Positions 15,995-23,815 of a DNA stretch of 37,871 nt are shown one piece after another. Each line of letters begins with the position of its first letter. Position 1 is the stretch's first letter. The translations under genes and the position numbers were made by a program. The DNA is from Novosphingobium sp. (lineage in GTDB: Bacteria; Pseudomonadota; Alphaproteobacteria; Sphingomonadales; Sphingomonadaceae): contig JADLHU010000094.1 of assembly GCA_020848655.1 (NCBI GenBank), forward strand, positions 1 to 37,871, read 5' to 3'. Under the pieces are notes generated by a model that was not told the DNA's origin, searched no databases, and saw nothing but the letters and a program-made list of their open reading frames with translations.

Positions 15995-17383
15995 ATGCAA
16001 AAGCGGTCATTGGCTCTTTCTGTCCTGCTGCTCCTGTCCGGCTGTCCAAGCGATGGCAGTTCCGGCCCGACGCTGCCGTCGTCTCCGTCTGCCTCACCGT
16101 CCACCGTGCCCGATGGCCCGCGCATCGAGCCGGCTTCGGTATCGCTGTTCGCACGCGGGACCTATTTCGTGGGCGCGGGCACGCATCTGGGATCGCGGCG
16201 CGACCTGGGCTTCGAAGCGGCGCCCACGCGCGCGGCGTTGGGCCGCCTGGGTTTCAATTCCTATCGCGACGATGTGTTCTGGCAGGCCTTCGCGCCGCGC
16301 GGCGATGCCGACACCGGCAGCCTGCTGGCCAAGCAGGCGGAGGGCCTGTCGACCATTGCGGAACGACCGCTGCTGGTGTTGAACGGCGGCCACACGCTCG
16401 TCGCCAACGCTTCGCCGCCCTTGGATGACCAGGCCCGTGCCGCTTTCGCCCGGTTTGCGGTTCGCGCGGTTGCGGCAACCAGCGCGAAGGCCCCGATCTA
16501 TGAGATCTGGAACGAATGGAATCGCTCGGCCGAGACCAATGCCGCCGCATTCGAAGATGAGGGCCCGCCGCACGACCCCCGTTTCGCAGGCAACTATGCG
16601 GCACTGGCCAAGGCGGTGGTGCCGGCCATTCGTTCCGCCCATCCCGACGCCACGATCCTTGTCGGTGGTGCCGCCACCGATTGGCAGTGGAAGTGGCTGA
16701 TGGGGGCGGTGCGGCGCGGGGCGCTGGCCGGGGCCGATGGCTTGTCGGTCCATTTGTACAACCAGTGCTATCCGCAATTGCGCGGCGCGGGTGAAATGAT
16801 CGCCCGGCTTGATGCGCTGCACCAGCAAACGCGCGCCTTCAACGGCAACCGCGATGTGCCGATCTATGTCACCGAATGGGGCTGGTCGACCGGTCGGGCC
16901 TGCGCGGCGAGCGCCGATTTCGTGATTGCCAACAGCGCCCAGTTCCTGTTCGCCGCCGCCGCTCGCCCGTGGGTGCGCGGAACCTGGCAATATGTCCTGA
17001 AGGATACGGCGCGCGATTCCAGCGCCATGGAAGACACGTTCGGCATTCTTGATTTCGACTATCGCGACAAGCCAACGACCTGCGCCGTGCAGGATGCCGT
17101 GCGGGTCTTGCGCGCGGTGCGCACGATTGGCGAGGCGGCTCCGGTCGATGGGGTGCAGGTGATCTATGCGCAGACCGCGACGGGTTACATCGCCATTGCC
17201 TGGGACAGGCCCGGTGGTGGCAAGGCCGTGGTCGTCGATGGGCAAACGCCAGCCACGGTCACGCCGGTCTGCGGCACCGCCGCGCCGCTGGGCAGCGATC
17301 GTCGCGTGCCGCTTTCCGCCGTGCCGGTGGTGATCGATCTGGGGCAGACATTGCGGGGGATGACCGTGGTGCCGGTATCGTGA
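15995..17383 (+). CDS. Lipoprotein glycoside hydrolase, clan GH-A, GH39-like
   Basis: From the ATG at 15995 the protein has 462 residues and begins with a lipoprotein signal: MQKRSLALSVLLLLSGC, with Cys17 as the lipidation site in LLSGC. An ATG four codons earlier is also possible. A low-complexity Ser/Pro linker runs to about residue 45. The catalytic domain has EIWNEWNRS (acid/base Glu174) and IYVTEWGWS (nucleophile Glu294), with SVHLYN between. The order matches GH39 and related clan GH-A families. A C-terminal beta-rich domain (about 385-462) follows. PslG, the hydrolase of the Pseudomonas Psl locus, is a GH39 enzyme, so a role in trimming or releasing stalled polymer in the periplasm is a fair analogy. 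It diverges from the flippase and converges on the pyruvyltransferase with an eight-base gap. Confidence 0.77.
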   Translation: MQKRSLALSVLLLLSGCPSDGSSGPTLPSSPSASPSTVPDGPRIEPASVSLFARGTYFVGAGTHLGSRRDLGFEAAPTRAALGRLGFNSYRDDVFWQAFAPRGDADTGSLLAKQAEGLSTIAERPLLVLNGGHTLVANASPPLDDQARAAFARFAVRAVAATSAKAPIYEIWNEWNRSAETNAAAFEDEGPPHDPRFAGNYAALAKAVVPAIRSAHPDATILVGGAATDWQWKWLMGAVRRGALAGADGLSVHLYNQCYPQLRGAGEMIARLDALHQQTRAFNGNRDVPIYVTEWGWSTGRACAASADFVIANSAQFLFAAAARPWVRGTWQYVLKDTARDSSAMEDTFGILDFDYRDKPTTCAVQDAVRVLRAVRTIGEAAPVDGVQVIYAQTATGYIAIAWDRPGGGKAVVVDGQTPATVTPVCGTAAPLGSDRRVPLSAVPVVIDLGQTLRGMTVVPVS

Positions 17384-17391
17384 CCGCGCGC

Positions 17392-18489
17392 TCAGCGCAA
17401 TTTCAGCAGGATCGCATCGAAATAACCGCCCAGTTCCTCCAGTCGCTGCGACCGGATGGCCCGTTGCGCGTCCCGGTAGGGCCAGCTTGCGATTGCTTCG
17501 GCCAGGCCTTGTGCCAGAACGCTCGGCTCGGCCTGCGGTGAGATCACCGCACCAGAAACCGCATAGTCTTCCATGAAGGCCTCGGTCTTCGTCGTGCGGC
17601 TCAGGCAGGCCAGCGGGACGAAGCCGTATCCCAGGATCAGCGCGTGCAGCCGCATGGCGATGATGCCGGCCGAGCCGCGCAGCAAGTCCAGCGTGGCGGG
17701 AAGATCGGCCGGGGTGGCGAGATCCACGAATTCGCGGATCCGCGGGTCGATGCGATCCAGGATCATGGCGATCTTTCCGGCGTCTTCTTCCGCCCGGTCG
17801 TCCATCGCGACGATGACGACCCGGCGGCCGGTCCGTGCCCGTGCCGCTTCGGCGGTGCGGGCGAAGATATCGGCGACAAGGGCATCGAATTCGCCTTCGA
17901 ACGCAGGCGCCAGCACGATGGGCGCGCTGTCGGTAACGGGGCCGCGCGGCTTTTCAGACAGCGCGAAGGCGGGATCGCAGACGCGCCGGGGGCTTGCGAC
18001 CAGGGTTCCGCCATAAGCCCGCGCGTTTTCAAGCGAGCGATTGTCGCGCACGAAGATGATCGCGCAGCGGCGCAGAATCTCTTGTGAAACGGCAATCGCC
18101 CTGGCGCTTCCCAGGCTGTCCACGCCCAGCGGCGCGGTGACCAGCGGTTTGCGGAGCAGCGCCGCCAGCGCCGACACCAACCAGGCATAGCCCAGCACGC
18201 CCCGGATGCGATCGCCCCCGAACTTGTCCTGGATCAGCGAACCGCCGCCCAGGATCACCAGATCGCTGCGCGCGATGTTCAGGAACAGGTTCAGCAGGCC
18301 TTGCGGCCGCCCGCGCCGTGCGACGAAGGTCTTGATGCGCGATGTTTCGGGAATCGATCCGCGCTGCAGCATGGCGATCTGCAGGCTGGCCTGGGGTTTG
18401 CGGGCCAGAATGCCCTCGGCCAGGGCCATGGCGATCGCGTCGTCGCCGCGATTGTGGCCGGCGACGCCGCAAATGACGATGCGTGTCAC
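17392..18489 (-). CDS. Polysaccharide pyruvyl transferase family protein
   Basis: A 365-residue cytoplasmic protein starting at GTG 18489. Its opening IVICGVAGHNRGDDAIAMAL is the GxxxxxNxGDDAI signature of the CsaB/polysaccharide pyruvyltransferase family. SDLVILGGGSLIQDKFG is the second hallmark (GGG.LxQD), and MRLHALILGYGFVPLACL near residue 290 is the conserved MRLH.LI motif. The fold is GT-B-like. Members transfer a pyruvyl ketal from phosphoenolpyruvate to a sugar in a lipid-linked repeat unit or cell-wall polymer, adding negative charge. It follows the Wzy-like polymerase by six bases and probably shares its message, so pyruvylation likely belongs to the Wzy-made polymer. A few family members have other roles, so the sugar acceptor is unknown. 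Confidence 0.87.
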   Translation of the reverse strand: MTRIVICGVAGHNRGDDAIAMALAEGILARKPQASLQIAMLQRGSIPETSRIKTFVARRGRPQGLLNLFLNIARSDLVILGGGSLIQDKFGGDRIRGVLGYAWLVSALAALLRKPLVTAPLGVDSLGSARAIAVSQEILRRCAIIFVRDNRSLENARAYGGTLVASPRRVCDPAFALSEKPRGPVTDSAPIVLAPAFEGEFDALVADIFARTAEAARARTGRRVVIVAMDDRAEEDAGKIAMILDRIDPRIREFVDLATPADLPATLDLLRGSAGIIAMRLHALILGYGFVPLACLSRTTKTEAFMEDYAVSGAVISPQAEPSVLAQGLAEAIASWPYRDAQRAIRSQRLEELGGYFDAILLKLR

Positions 18490-18495
18490 GCAGGC

Positions 18496-19893
18496 TCAGC
18501 CGGCGCTTTGGCTGGAAGAGGATCGGCGCCGCCGCCGCCGGCCTGACCCGGAAGGGGTGGAGGAAGGTGCCTCGCCGGTCGGGCCGCTGGGCGCGCTGCG
18601 TCGTGTCGGCCGCAGCAGGATGCCCGCCGCGAGGCCGAGATACATGCTGCCCACGCCGCCCGCCGCCAGGATATTGGCGGTAATGCCGTTCAGGATGACA
18701 AGCGAGGCGATGGCGAGCGCCGCGAAATCCATGGCATCGCGCATCGGTGCTTTCCACAGGCCATAGGCGAAAGCGCCGAAGATGGCCAAGGTCAGCGGCA
18801 TGCCCACGCTGAGCGCGGTATAGAGGAACATGTTGTCCACGGTTTCCAGCCCGGGGATCGTGGCGGTGTGCCCGACCCCGCCAAGGCCATAGCCCGCGAT
18901 CAGTTGCGGGAAGGCCCACAGCTTGGGAATCACCGTGGGCCAGACATCGGCCATGCGCTGGTCAAGCGTGGGCGCATGGATATCGAGATCCTGGCCCAGC
19001 CGCACGCCGAAGAAGATCGCCGGAATAAGAATGCAGCCGGCCAGCCCGGCAAGCCCGAGCATCCGCAGAAGCGGCGCGGACGAGAAGCCGTCACGCCGTG
19101 GAAAGGCGATCGGCACTGCATAGGCGAGCACCAGCACGATCACCAGCCAGCCGGCCGTGGCCTTTTGGGTGGTCAGCAACAGCGTATGGACGGCGGCGGC
19201 GGCGTAGACGGCGCTGGTCAGGCGAAGCTGGCTGCGCGTGAGCGCGCAAAAGCTGAGCGCGCCCACGGCGATGATCACCGACGTGTCGGTGGAGGACAGC
19301 CCGAACCCGGAAAGCCTGCGCATGCCCGCCGCGCCCCACCATTCGCGCGCCACTTCCTTCGTTTGCAGCAGGCCGTCGAAGATCGCGTTGGCCCAGGGAA
19401 CGCCGAAGATATAGTCATAATAAACGCCCAGGATGGCGATGCCGCCCGAAATGGCGATGGCCTTGGTGACGGTGGTGTTGCCGCGCCTAATGCCGATCCC
19501 GGCCAGCGCCGCCAGAATCAGGTAGCCGGCCTGGCGCGCCTGCAGGCTTACCGCGACGAGCGAGTTCGACATCGTGGAATAGATGAAGACAAGCGATAGC
19601 AGGCCGCAGAACACTAGCAGCGGAACCACCTTGTCCCGCGCCGCCTGGTAGATCAGCACGCCGAAGCCGACGAGCATCGCGAAATCGGGAATATACCACA
19701 GGAACGGCACATAGGCCCGGATCGGCCCTGCCAGGGTCTGCCGGAACAGCAGGATCAGCAGGATCCACAGCACGATCCGGCGGTCCCGGTCGTCCCTGGC
19801 CACCGTTACCGCCCAGGATCGCGTCGATGCGCGCTGACGCAGGGAGGCGCTCCGCTCGCTCGTGATGGATTGCGACAACGACTTAGGCCTCAC
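18496..19893 (-). CDS. O-antigen/EPS polymerase-like membrane protein (Wzy candidate)
   Basis: A 465-residue polytopic protein from GTG 19893 with a charged N-terminus of about 38 residues and then about ten to twelve hydrophobic helices. A large periplasmic loop lies around residues 280-340 (FFGVRLGQDLDIHAPTLDQRMADVWPTVIPKL...GYGLGGVGHT). The GxGxGG segment with TVDNMFLYTALSVG just after it is typical of Wzy/WaaL/ExoQ proteins, which have weak sequence conservation. Wzy joins lipid-linked repeat units in the periplasm. It heads a minus-strand pair with the pyruvyltransferase and diverges from the GT4 run. The tail is odd: after the last helix come Ser/Pro/Gly-rich residues and GRRRRRRSSSSQSAG. 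A ligase-type function cannot be excluded. Confidence 0.72.
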   Translation of the reverse strand: MRPKSLSQSITSERSASLRQRASTRSWAVTVARDDRDRRIVLWILLILLFRQTLAGPIRAYVPFLWYIPDFAMLVGFGVLIYQAARDKVVPLLVFCGLLSLVFIYSTMSNSLVAVSLQARQAGYLILAALAGIGIRRGNTTVTKAIAISGGIAILGVYYDYIFGVPWANAIFDGLLQTKEVAREWWGAAGMRRLSGFGLSSTDTSVIIAVGALSFCALTRSQLRLTSAVYAAAAVHTLLLTTQKATAGWLVIVLVLAYAVPIAFPRRDGFSSAPLLRMLGLAGLAGCILIPAIFFGVRLGQDLDIHAPTLDQRMADVWPTVIPKLWAFPQLIAGYGLGGVGHTATIPGLETVDNMFLYTALSVGMPLTLAIFGAFAYGLWKAPMRDAMDFAALAIASLVILNGITANILAAGGVGSMYLGLAAGILLRPTRRSAPSGPTGEAPSSTPSGSGRRRRRRSSSSQSAG

Positions 19894-19941
19894 TCTTGTT
19901 CGGTGGGATCATATATCCGGTTCCGCGAATTCCGGGTCTTG

Positions 19942-19961
19942 AGTGCAACAGTTTTTGCACT
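19942..19961. promoter_or_regulatory. Inverted repeat AGTGCAA-N6-TTGCACT
   Basis: Perfect seven-base arms (19942-19948 and 19955-19961) separated by CAGTTT lie 49 bases upstream of the Wzy-like start in the 320-base divergent interval 19894-20213. The arms share the TGCAA element with the other candidate operators here. It could be an operator or a small hairpin in the wzy leader. Confidence 0.4.
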
Positions 19962-20053
19962 TGCGCAATGGTCGAAGCGGATGCAGCAAGGACGGGTGGA
20001 GCGATATTCCGGTTGAGCCGTGCATCGCTTATGATTCAAGGGCGAAGGCGGTG

Positions 20054-20076
20054 TTGACAATCATGCTGCAACGCAG
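20054..20076. promoter_or_regulatory. Candidate operator, copy C, overlapping a TTGACA element
   Basis: The minus strand reads CTGCGTTGCAGCATGATTGT. The core TGCAGCATGATTG (20058-20070 as its complement) is identical to the site upstream of wza at 26282-26294. On the plus strand TTGACA (20054-20059) overlaps it and could be a -35 element for the GT4 run, though no convincing -10 follows. Confidence 0.5.
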
Positions 20077-20110
20077 CCATTCTTGCCGCAATTCGTATTG
20101 GATCGCCATA

Positions 20111-20126
20111 GGAATGCAGCATTTGC
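20111..20126 (+). promoter_or_regulatory. Candidate operator, copy D (partial)
   Basis: GGAATGCAGCATTTGC matches the shared motif over AATGCAGCAT and the TTGC end. It points toward the GT4 run, whose start lies 87 bases downstream, whereas copy C in the same interval points toward wzy. Confidence 0.35.
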
Positions 20127-20213
20127 TGCTCAGGTCGTTGTGCCTTGGAAACGAAGGCCTTTGCGCCGCAGGATGCGCCAGAAGGTGATTATTCCAGGCT
20201 CTCTCGGGGCAAA

Positions 20214-21434
20214 ATGATGCGCGTGTTGCTGGTATCTCGAAATTACTTTCCCCCTGGGGTGTTCGGTGGCGCGCAAGTGTCCGTCGCGCAGATCGCCAAG
20301 GGCCTCAAAAGCCTTGGCCACGAGGTCGCGGTCCTCAATGTCGATGATCACGAGCATTGGGGAACGCACGATGGCACCGGCGTTCCCGAATACCGGCTGA
20401 AGCTGCGCAATCTCTATACACAGGGGCCGCAGCCCGCGCCGAAGCGCGTTGCCTGGCACCTGGTGGATCGGCTGGGCTCCGCGATGGCGGCGGACTATCG
20501 CCGCGTGCTGCGCGATTTCCGGCCCGATATCGTCAACACCCATGTCATGGCCGGGATCGGTGTCGGCTTCTGGCAGGCGGCGGCAGCCGAAGGCGTGCCG
20601 ATCGTGCACCGTGTCAGCGACTATTATCTGCTCTGCCTCAATTCCGGCCACCGCAAGGGCGATGAGAATTGCCAGGGCGTATGCCCCGGCTGCCGGGTTC
20701 TGGCGTTGTCGCAGGCGCGCGGTCCGGCGCGGCTGGTCAATCATGTCGTCTACGTCAGCGACAAGATCCGCTCCATCTATGACGAGGCCGGGGTGTTTCC
20801 CGCCGATACGCCCGGCAGCATCATCCACGGCGCCTATCAGCCGGCGCGGCCGGTCGCGCCGCGCTCCGACCTGATCGAGCCGGGCTGCCTGACGATCGGC
20901 TTCTTCGGCAGGATCGCCCCTGAAAAGGGCTTGGCCGAAATGCTCGAAACGCTGGCGAAGCTGCCGGCGGGCGGGTGGAAGCTGCGGGTCGGCGGCGATG
21001 GCGATCCGGCCTACGTTGCCCATCTCAAGCACCTGGCCGAAGGCTTGCTGGTCACGTTCCTGGGGCGGCAATCGCCCGACGATTTCTATGCCACCGTCGA
21101 TACCCTGATCGTGTCTTCGCTGTGGGATGAACCTTCGGGGCGGGTCGCCTTCGAATCGGGCATCCACGGGCTGGTGCCGATCGTCGCCGCGCGCGGCGGC
21201 TTGCCGGAAATGGTGGATTATGGCGCGCGCGGGCTGGTTTTCGATCCCGATGATCCCGATACCCTGCGCGCTGCCATTGCCAAAGTGATGACCGATGCGC
21301 CGTTTCGCGAACAGGTGCGCGCACGCTGGGCGCGCGATGCCCACGATTATCTTCCCGATGTGGTCGCGCAGCGAACCCTGGCGATCTATCGCTCCGTGCT
21401 TGCGGAAAGGCCGGTCGATGCGCTGGTTGGATGA
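20214..21434 (+). CDS. Glycosyltransferase family 4
   Basis: A 406-residue GT-B enzyme starting at ATG 20214 or 20217 (MMRVLLVSRNYFPP); an open TTG-led extension upstream has no support. The N-terminal acceptor domain carries YFPPGVFGGAQVSVAQIAKGL, the usual glycine-rich loop. The C-terminal donor domain has GFFGRIAPEKGLAEML and the Ex7E motif in WDEPSGRVAFESG. A Cys-rich stretch (CLNSGHRKGDENCQGVCPGC, near residue 143) is known from a subgroup of GT4 proteins and may bind a metal. It probably adds one sugar to the lipid-linked repeat unit on the cytoplasmic side. It is first in a plus-strand run with a second and third GT4 and an acyltransferase. Sugar specificity is not readable. Confidence 0.87.
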   Translation: MMRVLLVSRNYFPPGVFGGAQVSVAQIAKGLKSLGHEVAVLNVDDHEHWGTHDGTGVPEYRLKLRNLYTQGPQPAPKRVAWHLVDRLGSAMAADYRRVLRDFRPDIVNTHVMAGIGVGFWQAAAAEGVPIVHRVSDYYLLCLNSGHRKGDENCQGVCPGCRVLALSQARGPARLVNHVVYVSDKIRSIYDEAGVFPADTPGSIIHGAYQPARPVAPRSDLIEPGCLTIGFFGRIAPEKGLAEMLETLAKLPAGGWKLRVGGDGDPAYVAHLKHLAEGLLVTFLGRQSPDDFYATVDTLIVSSLWDEPSGRVAFESGIHGLVPIVAARGGLPEMVDYGARGLVFDPDDPDTLRAAIAKVMTDAPFREQVRARWARDAHDYLPDVVAQRTLAIYRSVLAERPVDALVG

Positions 21435-21491
21435 TCGCGGGCCAGCCCAGGCGCGGGGCAGTGGCCTCGCGCCCGACACCCATGGCGCCGC

Positions 21492-22709
21492 ATGGACGTG
21501 AGCCGGGTGACATATGCGGACGGTGCCGGGCTGGCCGGCGGTCGCCGCTTGCGTATATGTCTGGTGCTCGAGGCGGCGGGCGGCGGCGCGGGGCGCCATG
21601 TGCTCGATCTCGCCGCCGGACTGACCGTGCGCGGCCATGCGGTGGAACTGTTCTATTCGCCGGTGCGGGCGGAGCGCATCTTTCTGGACCAGCTTGCCGC
21701 GTTGCCGATCTGCGCGGTGGAATTCGACATGCGCCGCAGCATCGGCCTGCACGATTTCACGGCCGCCTGGCGTCTGAAGCGCCTGATTGCCGAGCGCGGT
21801 CCGTTCGACATATTGCACGCCCACAGTTCCAAGGCGGGGGCAGTGCTGCGCCTTGCCGCGCACCGGAGCGGGGCCATCGTCTATACGCCGCATGCGTTCC
21901 GGGCGCTGGACCCGTCGACATCGGGGCTGCGGCGGCTGGTGCTGTCCGGCGCGGAAAGCGTGCTGGGCATGCTGAACACCGACGCGCTGATCGCCGTGTC
22001 GCTGAGCGAACTGGAGCATGCCCGGCAGATCGGGCTTGCCGAAAGCAAGCTCCACTTGATCCGCAATTCGGTGGTCAATTTTCATGCGGCCGGGCGCGAG
22101 GCGGCGCGCGCCGCCCTGGCGTTGCCGGATGACGCGCTGGTCGCAGGCTTCATCGGCCGATTGTCCTACCAGAAGGCGCCCGAACGCTTCGTCCAGGCGA
22201 TGAGCCTGGCCATGGCGCGGGATGGCCGCATTCACGCGGTGCTGATCGGCGATGGCGAAAAGCGCGAGGAAGTGGCTGCCCTGGCTGCCGCATCGCCCCA
22301 TGCCGACCGCTTCCATCTGCTGGGGGCCGTGCCGGGTGTCGATTATATCCGGGCTTTCGACGTGATGGTGATGACCAGCCGCTATGAAGCGCTGTCTTAC
22401 GTCACGCTTGAGGCGGTTGCCGCCGGCCTGCCGCTGATCACCACGCGCGTGGCGGGGGCGGTGGATGTGGTGCTGGATGGCGAAAGCGGGCTGATCCTCG
22501 ATAGCGATATGCCCGAAGCGATCGCCGGGGCCGTGGGCGACGTGCTTCTTTCGCCGCAGCGGATGGCGTCGATGGCGGCCGCCGCCCGGCTGCAGAATGG
22601 TCGTCTCAACGGTGACCTGATGATCGTGGAAGTGGAACGCTTGTACCAGCGCCTTGCCGGCGCGGTGGCGCCCGCCGATTTCACGGCGTCTGGTTCGGAG
22701 TCCCGATGA
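21492..22709 (+). CDS. Glycosyltransferase family 4
   Basis: A 405-residue GT-B protein. The acceptor half has LRICLVLEAAGGGAGRHVLDLAAGL and ILHAHSSKAGAVLR. The donor half has AGFIGRLSYQKAPERFVQAM and SRYEALSYVTLEAVAAGLPLI, which supplies the Ex7E pair, then TRVAGAVDVVLDGESGLI. The wording HAHSSKAG and YTPHAF is typical of EpsF/WcaL-like GT4 enzymes. It lies 57 bases after the preceding GT4 and overlaps the next gene by four bases (ATGA at 22706-22709), so the two are translationally coupled. I infer sequential sugar additions to one repeat unit; donor and acceptor are unknown. Confidence 0.87.
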   Translation: MDVSRVTYADGAGLAGGRRLRICLVLEAAGGGAGRHVLDLAAGLTVRGHAVELFYSPVRAERIFLDQLAALPICAVEFDMRRSIGLHDFTAAWRLKRLIAERGPFDILHAHSSKAGAVLRLAAHRSGAIVYTPHAFRALDPSTSGLRRLVLSGAESVLGMLNTDALIAVSLSELEHARQIGLAESKLHLIRNSVVNFHAAGREAARAALALPDDALVAGFIGRLSYQKAPERFVQAMSLAMARDGRIHAVLIGDGEKREEVAALAAASPHADRFHLLGAVPGVDYIRAFDVMVMTSRYEALSYVTLEAVAAGLPLITTRVAGAVDVVLDGESGLILDSDMPEAIAGAVGDVLLSPQRMASMAAAARLQNGRLNGDLMIVEVERLYQRLAGAVAPADFTASGSESR

Positions 22710-23770
22710 AAATCCATATTAGCGGCCGGTTCGCGCATCAACCGATGAGCGGGGTCCAGCGCTATGCGATGGAAATCGTGCGCGCGCTCGACGCGCTTGT
22801 CGCGGACGGGGAACTGCCCGGCGATTTCGAACTGGTTACGCCTGTCGAAACCCCCGACGTGCCGCTCAGGGCGATCCCCCAGGTTCGCCATGGGACGTTG
22901 CCGGGCCACGTGTGGGAGCAGGTCTCGTTCGCCCGCCATGCGTCGGGCGGTGTGGCGCTGAGCCTGGCGATGAGCGGGCCGGTCTTTCACCCGCGCCACG
23001 TCTGCGTGATTCACGACGCGGCGATCTATCGCTATCCAGAACATTTCTCGAAGCCTTATGTCGCCGCGCACAGCCTGATCGAGCGGATGCTGGCGCGGCG
23101 CGCGACCATTGCCACCGTGTCCGAATTTTCGCGCGGGGAACTTGCCGAATGCCTGAAGCTTCCGCGCGAACGGATCGTCGTTGCGCCCAATTCGGCCGAT
23201 CACCTTGATGCCAGCCCCGACTTTTCGATCATCGAGCGGCTGGGGCTGGGGACGGCGCCGTTCTTCCTCACCATCGGCAACCTTACCCGCAACAAGAATC
23301 TCAAGGTCGCGGTAGAGGCGCTGGCGCAGGTTCCCGGCGATGCGCGCCTGGTCGTGGTGGGACGGATCGATCAGGGGGTTTTCGCCACCAACGTGCCCGA
23401 AGCCAGCAGCCGGGTGATCCTTGCCGGCCGCCTTTCCGACGAGGAAGTGACCGCGCTGATGCGCCATGCGCGCGCGCTGGTCTTTCCCAGCCTGTACGAA
23501 GGCTTCGGCATTCCGCCGCTCGAAGCGATGTTCAATGGTTGCCCGGTGCTGGCCAGCACGGCGCCGGCGGTGCAGGAAGTCTGCGCGGACGCCGCCGGCT
23601 ATTTCGCGCCGCACGACGCCGCCGCGCTGGCGGCGCTGATGCGCGACGTGCTTGCGGACGGCGGCGCATGGCGTGCGGCGATGCTGGAAGCGGGCAAGCG
23701 CCGCGTTGCGCAGTATCACTGGAGCGATTCGGCGCGGATCATCGCTGCCGCTTGCGAGGCGTTGGGCTGA
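22706..23770 (+). CDS. Glycosyltransferase family 4, mannosyltransferase-like
   Basis: A 354-residue GT-B protein starting in an ATGA overlap with the previous gene. GRFAHQPMSGVQRYAMEIVRAL is the acceptor-domain opening typical of WbaZ/MtfB-like GT4 enzymes. VIHDAAIYRYPEHFS and TVSEFSRGELAE follow, then FLTIGNLTRNKNLKVAVEAL and YEGFGIPPLEAMFNGCPVLAS, which contains the Ex7E residues and the nucleotide-sugar site. These wordings are common in GDP-mannose-using enzymes, but that is only a hint. It is the third GT4 of the run. A 15-base near-duplication at its stop codon (23759-23788) repeats GGGCTGAG and adds a second TGA shortly after the first. Confidence 0.86.
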   Translation: MKIHISGRFAHQPMSGVQRYAMEIVRALDALVADGELPGDFELVTPVETPDVPLRAIPQVRHGTLPGHVWEQVSFARHASGGVALSLAMSGPVFHPRHVCVIHDAAIYRYPEHFSKPYVAAHSLIERMLARRATIATVSEFSRGELAECLKLPRERIVVAPNSADHLDASPDFSIIERLGLGTAPFFLTIGNLTRNKNLKVAVEALAQVPGDARLVVVGRIDQGVFATNVPEASSRVILAGRLSDEEVTALMRHARALVFPSLYEGFGIPPLEAMFNGCPVLASTAPAVQEVCADAAGYFAPHDAAALAALMRDVLADGGAWRAAMLEAGKRRVAQYHWSDSARIIAAACEALG

Positions 23771-23815
23771 GTGGCGCTGGGCTGAGCGGGGCTGCGGCCA
23801 GCGATCGGAGGACGG

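Noticed and set aside
20054..20083. TTGACA with CATTCT 18 bases downstream as a full sigma-70 promoter
   Set aside because: The -10 match is only three of six. I kept TTGACA as a possible element overlapping copy C but do not call a promoter.
20130..22316. Long open frames antisense to real genes (728 codons here; also 1360-3117 and 28612-30651 on the minus strand)
   Set aside because: They lie opposite well-supported GT4, hydrolase and wzc genes; their translations are Arg/Gly/Ala/His-rich without domains, as expected for shadows in GC-rich DNA.
23759..23788. Near-duplicate 15-base units at the end of the third GT4 gene
   Set aside because: Too short and imperfect (13 of 15) to be more than a local slippage; it only adds a second TGA after the true stop.
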